Assembly: GCA_963281255.1 (NCBI GenBank)
Contig: OY725499.1
Location: forward strand, 4,421,148-4,485,147
Origin: Aphrocallistes beatrix
Taxonomy: Eukaryota; Porifera; Hexactinellida; Sceptrulophora; Aphrocallistidae
DNA: 64,000 nucleotides
Direction: 5' to 3'
Shown here: piece after piece, positions 61,613 through 64,000 of the stretch
How the letters are laid out: every line of letters begins with the position of its first letter
Numbering within the stretch: the stretch's first letter is position 1
Made by a program: the position numbers and the translations under genes
Notes under the pieces: generated by a model
What the model was told of the DNA's origin: nothing
Databases searched by the model: none
The model's input: the letters and a program-made list of their open reading frames with translations, nothing else

Positions 61613-62595
61613 TATGTATGTCTGTATCATGTGTTTAAACTTATAGATGAACTCAACACTTGGTTTAGCTGTATTATTTATTTACTGTTAGTTTACTAAT
61701 TTAATAGTAATTTCAGTGTTTCGGCTGAATCAAGGCGTCCAATAGAAAATGTTCCTAAATCTTTGAAGTAACACCCCCCACCCATTGGCCATCCCATTCT
61801 TTCACCACGACACTCATGTCTATAACATTTAACTGAGACAACTCTGCAATCCTATTGGTTTTGAGGCTATGTAATGCGATACATTTATGCATCGAATCCA
61901 TCCAATCATCTGTTTTATTCTGGACCACTTTTTTAAAAATTATTATTATTATTATTTCTATACTATCGAAATGTTCTAATTTAAGACAAGTACATACTTC
62001 TATTTATAGAGGGTCTATTTATAGATTTTCTAATTCTCTACAATCTATTCCATTCAGTGAACTCGCTAGTAATATATATCCCTTCTGACATGTGCATACA
62101 CCATTCATTAAGTTTGATTAAGATTGAAAACAAGACTATTTCTTTAATAAAGTAATTGCATTTGAGAACAGAAATCTAATTAATCTGAGTTACTAATTCA
62201 AGTGTCTTGCTTCTCCACCAACTGAAGAATTGGTCTGGGAATTCTAGCGCGCTAGAAGAAGTAGAGTTATAATTAGGATATTAGTGTCTATATATAGTAC
62301 TCTCCAAGCGTGCTTATAACGTAATTAGTCCTAATGACAAGTTTGTATATGAGCAAGCGAATTGATTAATAAGCTATTTTGGGAACTCCACTGGGTGTTA
62401 TATCTAGGATTGGCTAGTTAGACTTTCACGTTCCTTAGTAACGCACTTCTGACTCTGGAATCCGTGTTAATAGTTGTTTATATGCATTTGTATGATATTA
62501 TTTACACAGCAGTTGGTACTAATGAATAACGGATTCTCTCAATGATTTATTGCCATAGAGGAGTGTACACAGTGGACCATGGACTAGTATGTTAC
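61613..62595. other. Intergenic or intronic region
   Basis: AT-rich. If the exon at 62596-62655 is real, part of this would be intron of a minus-strand gene. Nothing else recognised. Confidence 0.35.
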
Positions 62596-62655
62596 CTGTA
62601 CTGGAGTGTACTGTCTGACATGGTCTGCTATAGGTTCTCTCAGTTCAGGACAGAT
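62596..62655 (-). CDS. Candidate 60-bp internal exon of an unidentified gene
   Basis: On the minus strand a good acceptor (TTATTCTACTCTACAG) precedes exactly 20 codons (ICPELREPIADHVRQYTPVQ), followed by a donor CAG|GTAACA. Phase 0 at both ends, no stop, and balanced composition in AT-rich surroundings. I do not recognise the protein and see no partner exon in the window. Could be chance. Confidence 0.3.
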
Positions 62656-62693
62656 CTGTAGAGTAGAATAATTCTCAAATAACGGACAATTAC

Positions 62694-63053
62694 CAGGGTT
62701 GCCGTGGGAATGGAATTTCAATACCCATCCCCATCCCATTCCCACAGGATTTCTGTGGGAATACCCACAAAACCCCACAGAACCCAAAGGAAACCTCACA
62801 AAAACCCACAAGAAAACGGGCTTGCTTAATTTCCGGGACGGGACGGGACCGTCCCGGAAAATCTAGATACCTAATTTCCGGGAAAGCACATTTTGAAACT
62901 TTATAATCCCGTCCCGGAAATTAGGCATGCCCCAAGAAAACCCACAGAACTCACATGTGGGAATACCCATAGGCTTAAAGTCATTCCCATTCCCATCCCA
63001 TATGGGAATACATATGGGAAAACCCACAGATTCCCATTCCCACGGCAACCCTG
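62694..63053. mobile_element. hAT-like TTCCCATTCCCA MITE with nested element
   Basis: Ends CCAGGGTTGCCGTGGGAATG and CATTCCCACGGCAACCCTG are exact inverses. The middle (about 62818-62935) is a separate insertion with TTAATTTCCGGGACGGGACG and CCCGTCCCGGAAATTAGGC ends. Confidence 0.8.
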
Positions 63054-63288
63054 ACAATTACACATATGATTAACTATAGACTCCCTTCTGATTGGTCAGA
63101 TCTTCCCCATAGAAAGATAAGTCAGTAGATTTGCTATAATCTAGATTCCTTTTTGATTGTCACAGGCCTATTACGTGTTAATGTGGATTTGAAGGAATTG
63201 GCCAGTATACATTATACATAATTAACATAGAAACTAATCCTAGGTCAATACTGTGATACAAGTTATTCCGGCATATTACCTCAGCGGG

Positions 63289-63589
63289 TAAACGGAAGTT
63301 TCGTCGCTGATATTTTAGAATGGTATTACAAACTGTTCGGAAACATGAATTTTTTCTAAAGCTGAATAGAATTGATAGGAGAGTGAGGGTGGGCATTTTG
63401 GAGAGTATTTTGTATAAGAACAAAGAGAAAGTGGGCATTTTGAGTTTGAAATAATATCAAATGGCACGCGAGAGTGGTATTTTTATTTCGTGAGGGGTGG
63501 GTGATTGTCATTTACTATTTGGGAGAATGAAATTGAGGATTCAATAATTTCATTCAAAGAAATATCAGCGACGAAACTTCCGCCATTCA
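63289..63589. mobile_element. Mutator-like MITE, third copy
   Basis: Ends GGTAAACGGAAGTTTCGTCG and CGACGAAACTTCCGCCATTC are inverse. Related to 39208-39527 and 60186-60484, but the body is different. No clear target duplication. Confidence 0.65.
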
Positions 63590-63640
63590 CCCAGTGCATT
63601 AGTTAATTAGGGGGCGCTGCATTAGTTAGAATTTTAAGGT

Positions 63641-64000
63641 TGTCACAAGTTAGAATTTTATCAACTGTCACAAGTTAGAATCGTTTTTAGCTCGATTGTC
63701 ACAAGTTAGAATCGTTTTTAGCTCGATTGTCACAAGTTAGAATTGTTTTTAGCTCGATTGTCACAAGTTAGAATCGTTTTTAGCTCGATTGTCACAAGTT
63801 AGAATCGTTTTTAGCTCGATTGTCACAAGTTAGAATTGTTTTTAGCTCGATTGTCACAAGTTAGAATTGTTTTTAGCTCGATTGTCACAAGTTAGAATCG
63901 TTTTTAGCTCGATTGTCACAAGTTAGAATCGTTTTTAGCTCGATTGTCACAAGTTAGAATCGTTTATAGTTCGATTGTCACAAGTTAGAATCGTTTTTAG
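63641..64000 (+). repeat. 31-bp minisatellite running off the window
   Basis: GTCACAAGTTAGAATCG recurs every 31 bp from 63667 to 63977 (11 starts), after one shortened unit at 63642. Units differ mainly by AATCG or AATTG. The array continues past the end of the window. Confidence 0.95.

Noticed and set aside
63641..64000. CRISPR-like regular repeat
   Set aside because: The whole 31-bp unit repeats without unique spacers, and the genome is animal. It is a minisatellite.

Overview
The window is animal nuclear DNA. The evidence is spliced genes with GT-AG introns, TATA boxes 40-95 bp before start codons, AATAAA signals, a 992-codon IQCH orthologue, an 118-aa myotrophin orthologue, a UQCC3-like mitochondrial assembly factor, and a heavy load of short non-autonomous DNA transposons. 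The mix of ankyrin/ADP-ribosyltransferase, coiled-coil/NHL and small secreted genes in an AT-rich compact genome suggests an early-branching marine invertebrate. A sponge is my best guess (possibly a glass sponge), but this is a weak inference.

Layout. 1-378 is the 5' end of a minus-strand coiled-coil/NHL gene. 1.2-13.6 kb is a local family of ankyrin-ADP-ribosyltransferase-Cys/His-coiled-coil genes: one copy with a single in-frame stop, one dead fragment, one intact 784-aa copy, and one divergent copy that lost both ankyrin blocks. A 1.1-kb palindrome lies among them. 15.4-16.6 kb is a second NHL gene. 19.2-44.8 kb is IQCH on the plus strand, eight exons with matching phases. Its second intron is 18.9 kb and holds an antisense ankyrin gene (28.2-29.3 kb) and many transposon relics. 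45.4-46.7 kb is a two-exon Ig/FN3 surface protein, apparently GPI-anchored. 47.0-47.24 kb is an orphan copy of the NHL-gene promoter, and 48.9-50.1 kb is a divergent NHL gene. 51.8-53.6 kb is a three-exon transposase-like gene on the minus strand whose first exon encodes a hydrophobic segment followed by a 2A-type DVExNPGP motif. A 187-bp tandem array lies beside it. 55.0-55.7 kb is a broken secreted-protein gene, 56.8-58.1 kb a fourth NHL gene, 58.5 kb myotrophin, and 60.0-60.9 kb UQCC3-like. The right end holds repeats and a 31-bp minisatellite that runs off the window.

The IQCH, myotrophin and UQCC3 genes are ordinary conserved single-copy genes. The ART and NHL genes are expanding, duplicating and decaying families and make up the accessory part. 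The most unusual items are the ankyrin-ART cluster with differing domain content, the 2A motif confined to one exon of a transposase-like gene, the orphan promoter, two perfect hairpins, and a strong excess of the motif CCAATCA in the large IQCH intron. Identities rest on reading translations by eye; no database search was possible.
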